A stretch of 64,000 nt of DNA from Flavicella marina (GCF_009193215.1 NZ_VYVA01000001.1:620001-684000), one strand, 5' to 3'. Numbered from the stretch's first letter, positions 34,163 through 44,352 are shown. A program made the numbers and translations. Notes: a model not told the origin generated them from the sequence alone.

Positions 34163-37100
34163 TTAATATTTTAAATACAACCATCCTTTTTTGATATATT
34201 CGCTTGGATAAAAATCTTCTACCGGATCTCCACTTCTAAGAATATAAACATAAGATCCTACTGGTAATTTTCCAGAACCATTTATGTTTCTATTCCCTGA
34301 CCAATCATTTTTATACGGACTCACTTTGTATACCAATTGTCCCGAAGCACTATATATCTCTAATCGGTTGTCAGGGTACATTTCATCGAATTTTTGAATT
34401 ACCCATACATCATTAATACCATCTCCATTTGGTGTAAATCCTTTAGGTATTTCTTTCGAAATATCAATTTCCTCGTCACATACATCTCCCACACCATCAT
34501 CATCAAGATCTAACTGATTTGAATTTTTTACCAAGACACAATTGTCATCTATATCTAATACTCCATCGTTGTCATCATCTTCATCACTTGCATCACCTTC
34601 TCCATCTCTATCTGTATCAAGTTGATCAGGATTTGGAACTAAGGGAGAATTGTCGGTAAAATCGAACACCCCGTCATTGTCATCATCATCATCACAAACA
34701 TTCCCTATTCCATCACTGTCGGTATCTAATTGATCTGGATTTGCTATATCAATACAATTATCATCTTTTGCATCGATACCGTCATTATCACTATCTAAAT
34801 CAACTTCTAAGAAAAACTGTAATGTCTTTGTTTCTGAAACTGATGAAGCTTCAAGCTCCAAAGTATACATTTTGGTTTCATACTCTTCATTCGGAGTAAC
34901 CGTAAAAGTAAACGAACTGTCAGCATTCATTGAAATAGGACTCTCTGGAGAAAAAGATATTGTTGCACCAGCAGGTTGTCCTGTTATTTGTAAAGATACA
35001 GATTCATTAAAACCTGCGAAAACTCGATAATCAACTGTGTATTGAACTGATTTTGTTTCAATTATTTTTTGCTCGTTCTGTGCAGATGAGATTGTAAAAG
35101 TAGGATTATTGGCTTCGAAAACCCCTGAAAACAAACCTCTCCCATGCGTAGCAGCCATTACTACATTTCCTTCTTTTCGATATTGAAGCGCTGTAACTTT
35201 TACATCTTGCATACCATTATCCGTTCGAACCCAATTCGGATTGGTATCATTCCAATTTGTCGTTTTCCATACTCCTAACTCCGTACCAATAATTACCTCT
35301 TCATCTTCTATGGGATTCTGTAAAATAGCTTTTACAGGAATATCAGGTAAATCACCCTCTTTTATCAACCAATTTGTACCACCATCAGAAGAATACCAAA
35401 TGTTTGCTACACCATAATTATGAAATGTTACATAGATTTCATTTTCATTCGAACCAAATTCAACATCAGAAATACTTCCTAAAAAAGTTGCATCAGAGAT
35501 ATCGGTCCAAACTGGTGTGTTATTGGCTTGTACCACCTTCAATATTTTCCCTGTTTCTGTACCTACCAACAATGTAGAGCTATTTGTTGTATGAGGCGAA
35601 ACGGTCAAAGCAGTTGGGTTTGAATCAAGCAATGGATCAGACAACGTTGTTTTTGTAGCTGAACCCGAAGGTGAAATGGATTTTAAGTTAGAATACCTGT
35701 ATAATTTACTATCAAAAGAGGAAGAGCCATTTGTGTATAAAATATCTAAATTTGAATCGAGCGTTGCTTGGTTGATAAAATCCCCATCATTGTTTTCATC
35801 ACTGTTTATGGTACGCCATTCATTAATGTCTAAATTGTACAGAGCATATGCGTTGTTGTAAACATAAGAAACGATTAAATAAGATTCTCCAACTTGATCA
35901 ACGAAACACGCAGCACCATCTCCACCACTAATATCAATTGAATTCTGACTTAATGGATTTTGAAAAAAAGGAGTTCCATTATCCTGTGTTCCTCCTAAAA
36001 AATACTCTTCCGCCGCTGTAGGTGCAATCGCTGTAGAATAAAATTGTGTTACATTATAATCATTTACCATCTTTACGATTGCCGTATTACTGGAAGTAGC
36101 TGTTGACAAATTATTAGCATAGTACACTCCACCATCGTTTCCTATAACAGCTTGATTTGTATTTCCTGGCCTAAAGGTTAAAGCGTGTTGATCGGCATGA
36201 ACCACAGGGAAACCACCTGAAATACCTGATCTCCATTTTGATATTTGACTCCAAGAAGCACCACTGTTTGCAGATCTAAAGAAGTTAATACCACCTACAT
36301 AGAGAATTGCATCATCTAAAGGATCAACTTCGATAACCAAATCATAAAAATCTTGTCCTCTTGTAAAATCATTTGCTGGAATACCACTGTCTGCATCTTG
36401 AGGTTTTTGAATCTCTGTTACATTTTCAAAACCATCAGTTGTTACATAAATGTGAGGTCCTTCTGAAGTTGTTCCTTGAGTTAAAGCGTATGCTTTATTC
36501 GGATTTGTACTAGAAAAAGCCAACTCAGTTCTGTTCGAATCCGCTAGTCTAGTTACCAAAGTCCATGTTATTCCATCGGTAGATTTAAACACCTTACCTG
36601 CACCAGACAAACCAAAACCAGGAGTTGCAATTCCTCCCATCCAAAGTGTATTGTCTGAAGCTATTTCTAAATCATTTGGAGTATCATAAAACGTAAAACT
36701 ACCAACAGTAATTTCCATATTCTCTGCCTCTATTCTCGACCATGTACTCCCCTCATCAGCTGATTTGTACAAACCTGCCGTCTGAGGTCCTAAATAATTA
36801 TTTGGAGAATTCGCATCTCCATATACATGACTACCAACTCCTACAAAAAGCTCTGTGTTCGTCCCGTTATCCCAAGTAATAATATCATTTATATAATAAA
36901 TACCGCTTAGAAATCTACTACTTGAATTTTCTAAATCTCCCTCTCCACTTGCTGTCAATGATAATTTTGTCCAATTGCTCCCGCCATCAGTAGTTTTATA
37001 CACACCATTTCCAACAGCAGCACCAAAGGTATATTGCTCTCCAGTACCTATATACCATATGTTACTATTTCTTGGATCTATCGAATAGCAAGAAACATTC

Positions 37101-37603
37101 ATATTACTTGGTACTCCAGATACTTGAGTCCAAGAAGAATTGACATCGGTAATATCAGTATTCACCCATAAACCACCAGATACTCCACCAGCAAAAACTC
37201 TTTTATTTCCGGCATCATTTGGATCAAAAAAGACAACCCTTGTTCTACCTCCAACATTATTGGGCCCTCTTTCAACCCATGGATTATTTACAGCATCCCC
37301 TGGAGTTTTTCTTTGCAAACTCTTAGAATTTAATTTTTCTTGCAATGCCAAAGTCTTTTCGGGTTCTGGTACACCGATTGCAGGATTCATGGTTAACTCC
37401 CACTCACGTTCATAATACTTGTTTGGCGGTAAACCTTTTTCTTTTCTTTGTACTTTTGAAAGTTTTAATGTTTCTTTAAAAGGAGAGTTTTCTAGAAACT
37501 CTTGATGTTTCAATTTAGCGTCAAATAATTGCTTTTTTTCAGTTTCATGTAAGAAATAAATGCTTGTTATTACCAACAGGAGTACTGCTATATATTTTTT
37601 CAT
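34163..37603 (-). CDS. Large surface protein with beta-propeller, calcium-binding repeats and T9SS type B sorting domain
   Basis: Protein of 1146 residues. After a short signal anchor (about 1-16) comes a long beta-propeller region of the BNR/VPS10 kind, with repeats such as YKTTDGGSNWTKLS and YKSADEGSTWSRIE (about 100-830). A possible Ig-like part (about 840-930) follows. Residues 934-1044 hold thrombospondin type 3 repeats (DSDNDGIDAKDDN, DTDSDGIGNVCD, DDDNDGV), expected to bind calcium. From about 1053, KGFTPNGDGINDVWVI starts the gliding-motility-associated type B sorting domain. Target or ligand is unknown. It lies between dgt and its PorP/SprF partner, 11 bases from each. Confidence 0.92.
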   Translation of the reverse strand: MKKYIAVLLLVITSIYFLHETEKKQLFDAKLKHQEFLENSPFKETLKLSKVQRKEKGLPPNKYYEREWELTMNPAIGVPEPEKTLALQEKLNSKSLQRKTPGDAVNNPWVERGPNNVGGRTRVVFFDPNDAGNKRVFAGGVSGGLWVNTDITDVNSSWTQVSGVPSNMNVSCYSIDPRNSNIWYIGTGEQYTFGAAVGNGVYKTTDGGSNWTKLSLTASGEGDLENSSSRFLSGIYYINDIITWDNGTNTELFVGVGSHVYGDANSPNNYLGPQTAGLYKSADEGSTWSRIEAENMEITVGSFTFYDTPNDLEIASDNTLWMGGIATPGFGLSGAGKVFKSTDGITWTLVTRLADSNRTELAFSSTNPNKAYALTQGTTSEGPHIYVTTDGFENVTEIQKPQDADSGIPANDFTRGQDFYDLVIEVDPLDDAILYVGGINFFRSANSGASWSQISKWRSGISGGFPVVHADQHALTFRPGNTNQAVIGNDGGVYYANNLSTATSSNTAIVKMVNDYNVTQFYSTAIAPTAAEEYFLGGTQDNGTPFFQNPLSQNSIDISGGDGAACFVDQVGESYLIVSYVYNNAYALYNLDINEWRTINSDENNDGDFINQATLDSNLDILYTNGSSSFDSKLYRYSNLKSISPSGSATKTTLSDPLLDSNPTALTVSPHTTNSSTLLVGTETGKILKVVQANNTPVWTDISDATFLGSISDVEFGSNENEIYVTFHNYGVANIWYSSDGGTNWLIKEGDLPDIPVKAILQNPIEDEEVIIGTELGVWKTTNWNDTNPNWVRTDNGMQDVKVTALQYRKEGNVVMAATHGRGLFSGVFEANNPTFTISSAQNEQKIIETKSVQYTVDYRVFAGFNESVSLQITGQPAGATISFSPESPISMNADSSFTFTVTPNEEYETKMYTLELEASSVSETKTLQFFLEVDLDSDNDGIDAKDDNCIDIANPDQLDTDSDGIGNVCDDDDDNDGVFDFTDNSPLVPNPDQLDTDRDGEGDASDEDDDNDGVLDIDDNCVLVKNSNQLDLDDDGVGDVCDEEIDISKEIPKGFTPNGDGINDVWVIQKFDEMYPDNRLEIYSASGQLVYKVSPYKNDWSGNRNINGSGKLPVGSYVYILRSGDPVEDFYPSEYIKKGWLYLKY

Positions 37604-37614
37604 AGCAAATTTGT

Positions 37615-38949
37615 TTATATGGTAGTACCGGTTATTTTTTTATGAATTAAAATCGCATATCCATCAGACATACCTGCAATGAAACTACATACCATCATAA
37701 TTCGATTGTAAAGAGAATCTGACAGCTCTCTACAACTTTCAGGTAATAATTTAAAAATCAGTTTGTCGTAATTCGATGCTTGCCCAATATACGTATTATT
37801 CACAGATGTAATAAATACATTTAATAAATCGGCTATTATCTTATAACCTGCTACTTCTTTCTCAATTACCTCATGGCTATTGTAAATTTTTTCAATGCTT
37901 ATTTGTAGTATGTCGTTAATCTGTGCCTCATACTTACATTTATCTAACAGAGCTACTCCATATGAACCATTTAAAATTGCTTCTTCATTCTCTAAAAAGA
38001 CGTGTGCTGCTTCTTGAATTAAAGTACCGATAGCCAAAGCCCTTAAGTAACTTACCCTATCTTTTTTATGTTGTAAGGCATGGTATTTCTTGATATCAAT
38101 CGTATCTTTTACCAACTTTATCAAATACTCCAATGCAAACTCTTCCTCGATCAATCCAAGGTTGATACCATCTTCAAAATCGATAATCGTATAACAAATG
38201 TCATCTGCAGCTTCTACAAGAAAAGACAGTGGGTGTCGATTGAAAGCTAAATCTTTACCTGTTCTTAAGGGCAAAAGACCTAAATCGTTCACCACATCCG
38301 TAAAAAACTCTTTTTGAGATTGAAAAAAACCATATTTTTTATCCACGATATGTTTCGTAGGTTTTTTGGGAAGAGATTCTTTCGGGTATTTCATAAACGC
38401 ACCAAGTGTGGCATACGATAATCGTAAACCAGAATCGGCAGTTCCTTCAGATAAAATTTTAAAACCATTGGCATTTCCTTCAAAATCAATAAAATCTTGC
38501 CATTCTTTATCGGTTAATTCTTGTTTGTATGTATTTCCTTTTCCTGATTTAAAATATTCTCCGATTGCTTTTTCTCCACTGTGGCCAAATGGTGGGTTTC
38601 CTATATCATGACTCAAAGCAGCAGCTGCTACTATTGCACCAAAATCATTAAATGTATAGCCTAAATCTCGTAAATGCGGATATTTTTCAATCACCTTTTG
38701 TCCGACAATTCTTCCTAGTGAACGCCCTACGACAGAAACTTCCATACTATGGGTTAAACGAGTGTGTACGAAATCGGTTTTAGAGACCGGAATTACTTGC
38801 GTTTTATCTTGCAGACTTCGAAATGAAGACGAAAAAACGATTCTATCAAAATCTACTTCGAATCCTAAACGGGTTTCATCTTGTTTGTTTCTTTCTCTTT
38901 TTTTTGTATCTCCTGCTCTTTTCAAAGACAGCAATTGCTCCCAATTCAT
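37615..38949 (-). CDS. dgt: Deoxyguanosinetriphosphate triphosphohydrolase-like (dNTPase)
   Basis: HD-domain hydrolase that releases triphosphate from deoxynucleoside triphosphates. The 444 residues carry the Dgt signature RLTHSMEVSVVGRSLGR and the HD pair in AALSHDIGNPPFGHSGE, with FLVEAADDICYTIIDFEDG further on. Preference for dGTP cannot be read from the sequence. nrdA lies upstream on the same strand past a terminator, so dNTP making and breaking are neighbours. The large T9SS cargo gene starts 11 bases after the stop. Confidence 0.93.
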   Translation of the reverse strand: MNWEQLLSLKRAGDTKKRERNKQDETRLGFEVDFDRIVFSSSFRSLQDKTQVIPVSKTDFVHTRLTHSMEVSVVGRSLGRIVGQKVIEKYPHLRDLGYTFNDFGAIVAAAALSHDIGNPPFGHSGEKAIGEYFKSGKGNTYKQELTDKEWQDFIDFEGNANGFKILSEGTADSGLRLSYATLGAFMKYPKESLPKKPTKHIVDKKYGFFQSQKEFFTDVVNDLGLLPLRTGKDLAFNRHPLSFLVEAADDICYTIIDFEDGINLGLIEEEFALEYLIKLVKDTIDIKKYHALQHKKDRVSYLRALAIGTLIQEAAHVFLENEEAILNGSYGVALLDKCKYEAQINDILQISIEKIYNSHEVIEKEVAGYKIIADLLNVFITSVNNTYIGQASNYDKLIFKLLPESCRELSDSLYNRIMMVCSFIAGMSDGYAILIHKKITGTTI

Positions 38950-39020
38950 ATATTTAATTCTCTAAAGTTCTACTTGCAATATACAATATGAAATTGTATT
39001 TCTTATTCGATAAAAAACAA

Positions 39021-39047
39021 AAAGGAACTCATAAATTGAGTTCCTTT
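39021..39047 (-). terminator. Terminator of nrdA
   Basis: AAAGGAACTCA (39021-39031) pairs perfectly with TGAGTTCCTTT (39037-39047) around five bases, with T-rich sequence on the minus strand. It separates the nrd genes from dgt. Confidence 0.82.
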
Positions 39048-39073
39048 TTCACAAATAATTATATCATATAATC

Positions 39074-41488
39074 TTAAGATCCGCACATCTCACAATCATC
39101 AGGGTTTTGCTGAGACTGTAAAATCATTTGTTTCAATTCTTCTGCAGTCAATGGTGCATCTTGAACAGGAGCCGTTTCTGTTTGACCAGGAGCTGCTGCT
39201 TTTTTATCATTTGATAACGAGAATTTAATTGCATTTACAGCAGACTTAGTTCTCAAATAATACATTCCTGTTTTTAATCCTGATTTCCAAGCATAGAAAT
39301 GCATAGATGTCAATTTAGAATAATCTGGATCTTCCATGAACAAGTTCAACGATTGAGATTGATCGATAAAATATCCTCTTTGACGAGACATATCAATAAT
39401 ATCTTTCATACTCAACTCCCATACTGTTTTATACAAGTCTTTGATGTCTTGAGGAATCACATCAATATGTTGAATTGAACCATTCGCTCTCATGATATCT
39501 TCTTTCATAGCATTGTCCCAAAGGCCTAATCCTACTAAATCTTCAAGTAAGTGTTTGTTTACAACAATAAACTCACCAGACAATACTCTACGTGTATAAA
39601 TATTAGATGTATATGGTTCAAAAGCCTCGTTGTTTCCTAAAATTTGGGAAGTTGATGCAGTTGGCATTGGAGCCATCAACAATGAATTACGAACTCCATG
39701 CTTCATTACATCTTTACGTAATTTCGCCCAATCCCAATTACCACTCAATTCTTCTTCTTGTACACCCCACATATTGAATTGGAATTCACCTTCAGAAATA
39801 GGTGATCCTTTAAACGTTGAATAAGGCTCTTTTGCTTTCGAAATTTCCATAGAAGAAGTTACCGATGCAAAGTATAATGTTTCAAAGATATCTTGATTTA
39901 ATTTTTTCGCTTCATCAGAAGTAAAAGGCAAACGCAACATGATAAAGGCATCTGCCAATCCTTGAATACCTAATCCAACCGGTCTATGACGCATATTAGA
40001 ATTTTCGGCTTCAGGAACTGGATAGTAGTTTCTATCAATTACTGTATCTAGATTACGAATAACCTTTTTAGTTACATCGTATAATTTTTTGTGATTGAAG
40101 TATTTATTCCCATCAGCATCTTCAGAAATAAACATTGGAATAGAAATCGAAGCCAAGTTACACACAGCTACTTCATCTTTCGCTGTATATTCCATAATCT
40201 CAGTACACAAGTTCGAAGAACGAATGGTACCTAAATTTTTCTGATTCGATTTTCTATTAGCTGCATCTTTGTACAACATGTATGGGTTTCCTGTCTCGAT
40301 TTGAGATTCAAGGATTTTCTCCCATAATTCACGAGCTTTTACAGTTTTACGTCCTTTGTTCGCTTTTTCGTATCCTTCATACAATCTTTCAAACTCTTCT
40401 CCATAAGAATCGTATAAGTGAGGACATTCATTCGGACACATCAACGTCCAGTCTCCATCTTCTTCTACACGCTTCATAAACAAATCCGGAATCCATAATG
40501 CTAAGAACAAGTCACGTGCACGTTTTTCTTCAGCTCCTGTATTTTTTCTTAAGTCTAAGAAATCAACTACATCAGCATGCCAAGGCTCTAAGTAAATAGC
40601 GAAAGACCCTTTACGTTTTCCACCTCCTTGATCTACATAACGCGCAGTATCGTTATAAACTTTTAACATAGGAATGATACCATTTGATGTACCATTTGTT
40701 CCTCTAATATATGAACCTGTAGCTCTAATATTATGAGCGGACAAACCAATTCCACCAGCAGACTGAGAAATTTTAGCTGTTTGCTTCAATGTATCGTAAA
40801 TACCATCAATACTATCATCCTGCATTTGTAGCAAGAAACAAGAAGACATTTGAGGTTTTGGAGTACCTGAGTTGAACAACGTCGGTGTAGCATGGGTAAA
40901 ATATTTTTTACTCATCAACTCATACGTCTCGATTGCTTCTTTGATATCTTCTTTGTGAATACCAATTGCTACACGCATTAACATGTGTTGTGGACGTTCA
41001 GCAATCTCTCCGTTCAATTTCAATAAATACGAACGTTCAAGTGTTTTAAACCCGAAATAGTCGTAGTTAAAATCTCTACTATAAATCAATGTAGAATCTA
41101 ATAGATCTGCATTGTCTTTGATAATTTTATATACGTCATCTGACAATAACGGAGCTTTATTTCCTGTTCTTGGATTCACATACGTATATAAATCTTCCAT
41201 TACTTCTGAAAAGATTTTCTTTGTATTCTTATGCAAGTTAGATACTGAGATACGAGCTGCAAGACGTGCATAATCAGGATGCGCAGTTGTCATAGTCGCA
41301 GCAATTTCAGAAGCTAAATTATCTAACTCAGACGTAGTAACACCATCATACAACCCTTCAATTACTCTCATGGCAACCTTTACAGGATCAACCAAAGGAT
41401 TCAATCCGTAACAGATTTTACGAACTCTTGCGGTAATTTTGTCAAACATCACTGGCTCTTTCTTGCCATCTCTTTTTACTACGAACAT
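39074..41488 (-). CDS. nrdA: Class Ia ribonucleotide reductase, large subunit
   Basis: Reduces ribonucleoside diphosphates to deoxy forms. The 804 residues begin with an ATP-cone (about 1-95, [20 protein letters not shown]), the allosteric activity switch. The specificity site and catalytic barrel follow, with [30 protein letters not shown] and [11 protein letters not shown]. The C-terminus has DDCEMCGS, whose CxxC pair passes reducing power from thioredoxin. Overall it resembles the eukaryotic-type R1. nrdB is upstream with 129 bases between. Confidence 0.97.
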   Translation of the reverse strand: MFVVKRDGKKEPVMFDKITARVRKICYGLNPLVDPVKVAMRVIEGLYDGVTTSELDNLASEIAATMTTAHPDYARLAARISVSNLHKNTKKIFSEVMEDLYTYVNPRTGNKAPLLSDDVYKIIKDNADLLDSTLIYSRDFNYDYFGFKTLERSYLLKLNGEIAERPQHMLMRVAIGIHKEDIKEAIETYELMSKKYFTHATPTLFNSGTPKPQMSSCFLLQMQDDSIDGIYDTLKQTAKISQSAGGIGLSAHNIRATGSYIRGTNGTSNGIIPMLKVYNDTARYVDQGGGKRKGSFAIYLEPWHADVVDFLDLRKNTGAEEKRARDLFLALWIPDLFMKRVEEDGDWTLMCPNECPHLYDSYGEEFERLYEGYEKANKGRKTVKARELWEKILESQIETGNPYMLYKDAANRKSNQKNLGTIRSSNLCTEIMEYTAKDEVAVCNLASISIPMFISEDADGNKYFNHKKLYDVTKKVIRNLDTVIDRNYYPVPEAENSNMRHRPVGLGIQGLADAFIMLRLPFTSDEAKKLNQDIFETLYFASVTSSMEISKAKEPYSTFKGSPISEGEFQFNMWGVQEEELSGNWDWAKLRKDVMKHGVRNSLLMAPMPTASTSQILGNNEAFEPYTSNIYTRRVLSGEFIVVNKHLLEDLVGLGLWDNAMKEDIMRANGSIQHIDVIPQDIKDLYKTVWELSMKDIIDMSRQRGYFIDQSQSLNLFMEDPDYSKLTSMHFYAWKSGLKTGMYYLRTKSAVNAIKFSLSNDKKAAAPGQTETAPVQDAPLTAEELKQMILQSQQNPDDCEMCGS

Positions 41489-41588
41489 AAGCTATCTAAT
41501 TTTTTGTGGTTATTGTTTTTAGAGGTCAGAATCCCCGCTTCAATCTTTATCTCTAAAGAAAGAAGTATCTAAACTCTTAATTTATTTT

Positions 41589-41603
41589 AAGGCAAACTGC
41601 CTT
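41589..41603. promoter_or_regulatory. Small hairpin between nrdB and nrdA
   Basis: AAGGCA (41589-41594) pairs with TGCCTT (41598-41603) around three bases, 15 bases after the nrdB stop. It lacks a T-run on the minus strand, so it is more likely a processing or RNA-end signal than a full terminator. Confidence 0.3.
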
Positions 41604-41617
41604 TCGTTAATTACTTT

Positions 41618-42589
41618 CTAGAAATCAGCATCAAAACTGATAGATCCAGTACCTCCAGATTTAACACCTGCTTTTTGGTACTCAGAAACCCTTTTCTCGA
41701 AGAAGTTAGTTTTACCTTCTAGAGAAATCATATCCATAAAGTCGAATGGATTTGTTGATCCATACACTTTATCGCATCCAAATTCTGACAAAAGTCTGTC
41801 AGTTACAAATTCTAAATATTGTGTCATCAATTTTGCATTCATCCCGATCAAACTCACAGGTAAAGACTCAGTAATGAACACTCTTTCAATATTCAACGCA
41901 TCAACGATAATCTCAGTGATACGCTCTTTTGGCACTTTATTTACGATATGATTGTTGTGTAAATGCACAGCAAAATCACAATGCAAACCTTCGTCTCTTG
42001 AAATCAACTCATTTGAGAAAGCCAAGCCAGGCAATAACCCTCTTTTCTTTAGCCAGAAAATAGAGCAGAAACTACCTGAAAAGAAAATCCCCTCAACTGC
42101 AGCAAATGCAATCAATCTTTCAGCAAAAGATTCTGATTCAATCCATTTCAGTGCCCAGTCTGCTTTCAATTTAATTGCAGGAAAAACCTCTATCGCTCTA
42201 AACAACTGATCTTTTTCAGATTCATTCTTAACATATGTATCGATTAACAAAGAATAAACTTCTGAATGAATATTCTCCATCATGATTTGAAATCCATAGA
42301 AAAATTTCGCCTCAGAATACTGAACCTCAGTTACAAAATTTTCAGCTAAGTTTTCATTTACAATTCCATCAGAAGCTGCAAAAAAGGCCAAAATATGCTT
42401 GATAAAATAACGCTCATCGTCATTAAGCTTATTTTCCCAATCTGTTACATCTTGATGCAAATCAATTTCTTCGGCTGTCCAAATACTAGCCTCTTGTTTT
42501 TTATACCACTCCCAAATATCTTGGTGTTGGATAGGAAAAATTACAAATCTGTTATCATTTGGCTGAAGAATTGGTTCTATTTGAGACAT
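41618..42589 (-). CDS. nrdB: Class Ia ribonucleotide reductase, radical (small) subunit, eukaryote-like
   Basis: Makes the tyrosyl radical used by NrdA. The 323 residues closely follow the eukaryotic R2 pattern: [20 protein letters not shown] and [17 protein letters not shown]. Probable metal ligands are Asp43, Glu105, His108 and the later Glu/His of [15 protein letters not shown]; the radical tyrosine is probably Tyr112. The C-terminal tail (GSISFDADF) ends in Phe, as expected for docking to NrdA. A 450-base gap upstream contains two DnaA-box-like sequences. Confidence 0.97.
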   Translation of the reverse strand: MSQIEPILQPNDNRFVIFPIQHQDIWEWYKKQEASIWTAEEIDLHQDVTDWENKLNDDERYFIKHILAFFAASDGIVNENLAENFVTEVQYSEAKFFYGFQIMMENIHSEVYSLLIDTYVKNESEKDQLFRAIEVFPAIKLKADWALKWIESESFAERLIAFAAVEGIFFSGSFCSIFWLKKRGLLPGLAFSNELISRDEGLHCDFAVHLHNNHIVNKVPKERITEIIVDALNIERVFITESLPVSLIGMNAKLMTQYLEFVTDRLLSEFGCDKVYGSTNPFDFMDMISLEGKTNFFEKRVSEYQKAGVKSGGTGSISFDADF

Positions 42590-42676
42590 TTTTAACGAAT
42601 ATTTTTAGAGGGTACTATTTTTCTTTTTTTGTGCTTCACAAAGATTGTAAAAAATGCTTCCAAATAAAAGTTATAC

Positions 42677-42685
42677 TTATCCACA
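42677..42685 (+). promoter_or_regulatory. DnaA-box-like site upstream of nrdB
   Basis: TTATCCACA is the exact strong DnaA box of E. coli, 88 bases from the nrdB start codon. One such match is expected by chance in a window of this size and composition, so position gives it weight, not the match alone. Confidence 0.4.
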
Positions 42686-42849
42686 AAAAGATGAAGTTCT
42701 TAACAATCCTCCTTAATAAGTTCATTTTTACAAAAAAACACAAATACATAAAACACTGTAATACGGACACTTAACCCTATTAAAAAAGCTAAAACACTGA
42801 CATTATTATAGTTCAAAAAACTGCAAATTACTCCAAAATCGAGTATCGT

Positions 42850-42858
42850 TTTTACACA
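42850..42858 (+). promoter_or_regulatory. Second DnaA-box-like site upstream of nrdB
   Basis: TTTTACACA fits the relaxed DnaA consensus TTWTNCACA, in the same orientation as the box at 42677. Weak alone. Confidence 0.25.
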
Positions 42859-42976
42859 AACCGGAACAATATCGACTGCGGAAAATATAAGAATCTAAAG
42901 CTAAAAACAATCCCCACAAAACACATAAAAACACCTATTTTTTCGCAACAAAGTTGAAAAAAAACAGTAAAAAGAA

Positions 42977-43013
42977 AAGCTCCAAGATATTTTGATAAAA
43001 CACCTCGGAGCTT
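42977..43013 (-). terminator. Probable terminator of the DUF3109 gene
   Basis: AAGCTCCAAG (42977-42986) pairs with CTCGGAGCTT (43004-43013) at nine of ten positions around a 17-base loop, followed on the minus strand by TTTCTTTTT. It is 27 bases after the stop. Confidence 0.6.
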
Positions 43014-43039
43014 ATAAGTTTTATAACTAATAAATCTTA

Positions 43040-43609
43040 TTATTTTTTATGCTGCTCAGCTACTTTTTCTAATTCTGAATACCAATCTTCTCCAAATTTT
43101 CGTACCAAAGCTTGTTTTACAAATTTATACACCGGTACTTGTAATTCTTTACCTAATTCACAAGCATCATCACAAATTTCCCATTTATCGTAATTCACTC
43201 CTGAAAACTCAGAATATTCACGAACCCTAATTGGATACAAATGACAAGAAACTGGTTTCTTCCATGAAATCAAACCACTATTATAGGCTTCTTCGATTGC
43301 ACATAGCGCGGTGTTTTTTTCGTCAAAAATAACATATGCACAATCGGCGTTGTCAATCAGTGTTGTTTCATGCTCTCCAAACTCATTGGTTGTATAAACA
43401 CCTTGCTCTTCAATAGCTTTCAAACCCTCTTCTCTCAAGAATGGTTTGACTTCTGGATAGATATCCTTCATGATTTGCAATTCTTCTTCCTCAAGCGGTG
43501 CACCCGCATCACCTGCGATACAGCACGCTCCTTTACAAGCCGAGAGATTACAAACAAAATCTTTTTCAATAATCTCTTCTGAAACGATGGTTTTTCCTAA
43601 CTGAAACAT
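43040..43609 (-). CDS. Cysteine-rich DUF3109 protein
   Basis: Cytoplasmic protein of 189 residues. FVCNLSACKGACCIAGDAG near residue 20 gives a cluster of four Cys, and further Cys lie in CAIEEAY, SCHLYP and CDDACELG. This fits the DUF3109 family, related to YkgJ-like CxxxCxxCC proteins that may bind zinc or an iron-sulfur cluster. No activity is known. The ATG at 43609 is only four bases after a -7 box, so the message may be leaderless; the frame from 43645 would overlap the promoter. Confidence 0.85.
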   Translation of the reverse strand: MFQLGKTIVSEEIIEKDFVCNLSACKGACCIAGDAGAPLEEEELQIMKDIYPEVKPFLREEGLKAIEEQGVYTTNEFGEHETTLIDNADCAYVIFDEKNTALCAIEEAYNSGLISWKKPVSCHLYPIRVREYSEFSGVNYDKWEICDDACELGKELQVPVYKFVKQALVRKFGEDWYSELEKVAEQHKK

Positions 43610-43613
43610 ATTG

Positions 43614-43641
43614 CAAAAATACTCATTCGCTTTGAAAACAA
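43614..43641 (-). promoter_or_regulatory. Promoter of the DUF3109 gene
   Basis: TATTTTTG (43614-43621) on the minus strand, with TTG (43639-43641) 17 bases upstream. CAAT then ATG follows the -7 box, so transcription should begin at or next to the start codon. Confidence 0.5.
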
Positions 43642-43673
43642 TCACGAAAAACAGTACAAAATATCACTCTAAA

Positions 43674-43681
43674 TAATTTTG
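43674..43681 (+). promoter_or_regulatory. -7 box of the MarC-family gene
   Basis: TAATTTTG, a perfect -7 match, 32 bases before the ATG. No -33 TTG is apparent. Confidence 0.4.
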
Positions 43682-43713
43682 TAATTTCACACTACAATTT
43701 AAAATTCAATCAC

Positions 43714-44292
43714 ATGAACCTAAATACAAAAGAAATCTTCACCGCTTTCATGGTGTTGTTCGCTGTTATTGATGTAATAGGCAACATACCTGTAATTATA
43801 GATCTTCGTAAAAGAGCTGGCAAAATTGAATCTGGTAAGGCTGCCTTGATTTCAGGATTTATTATGATATCATTTCTTTTTGTCGGAAAAAAAATGCTTC
43901 ATTTTATAGGCATTGATGTAAATTCTTTTGCTGTAGCTGGGGCTTTAATATTATTCTTTATCGCACTAGAAATGATTTTAGGAATCACTTTATACAAACA
44001 CGAAGACAATAGCGCAGATACCACCTCTATATTTCCTATCGCATTTCCTTTGATTGCTGGGCCAGGTAGTTTGACTACGTTATTATCGTTAAGAGCAGAA
44101 TTCAGTATTGAAAACATTATCGCTGCTGTGATACTCAATGTATTATTGATTTATACAGTTCTCAAATCATCAAAAAAAATTGGGGACTTCATTGGGAATA
44201 CAGGTATCTTAATCATTAGAAAAATATTCGGTGTGCTTTTATTAGCCATAGCAATTAAGCTATTCGCGGCAAACGTAAAAGAACTCTTTTAA
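43714..44292 (+). CDS. MarC-family integral membrane protein
   Basis: Inner-membrane protein of 192 residues with six likely membrane segments. FMVLFAVIDVIGNIPVI at the N-terminus and FPIAFPLIAGPGSLTTLL in the middle are MarC/UPF0056 signatures. Family members were once thought to affect antibiotic resistance and some have been linked to amino acid export; the transported substrate is unproven. It is divergent from DUF3109 and ends before a bidirectional terminator shared with glmS. Confidence 0.9.
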   Translation: MNLNTKEIFTAFMVLFAVIDVIGNIPVIIDLRKRAGKIESGKAALISGFIMISFLFVGKKMLHFIGIDVNSFAVAGALILFFIALEMILGITLYKHEDNSADTTSIFPIAFPLIAGPGSLTTLLSLRAEFSIENIIAAVILNVLLIYTVLKSSKKIGDFIGNTGILIIRKIFGVLLLAIAIKLFAANVKELF

Positions 44293-44297
44293 ACAAA

Positions 44298-44330
44298 AAA
44301 ACACTCAATATCATGAAGATTGAGTGTTTT
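44298..44330. terminator. Bidirectional terminator, marC-like gene and glmS
   Basis: AAAACACTCAAT (44298-44309) pairs perfectly with ATTGAGTGTTTT (44319-44330) around nine bases, with A and T runs outside. Confidence 0.85.
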
Positions 44331-44352
44331 ATATTTTTTATGATGTTAAGGA

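Larger units (their letters stand above)
42590..43039. other. Long intergenic region upstream of nrdB
   Basis: This is the only stretch above 300 bases without a credible gene. It is AT-rich. It holds two DnaA-box-like sites (42677-42685 and 42850-42858) and, at its right end, the DUF3109 terminator. No complete TTG/TAnnTTTG promoter for nrdB is clear to me. A plus-strand frame of 71 codons (42559-42774) runs through part of it but overlaps nrdB and has a Phe/Lys-rich composition typical of chance frames. Confidence 0.6.

Noticed and set aside
42559-42774. 71-codon plus-strand frame in the long gap upstream of nrdB
   Set aside because: It overlaps the nrdB start region, has a Phe/Lys/His-rich composition with no family resemblance, and lacks a convincing start signal.
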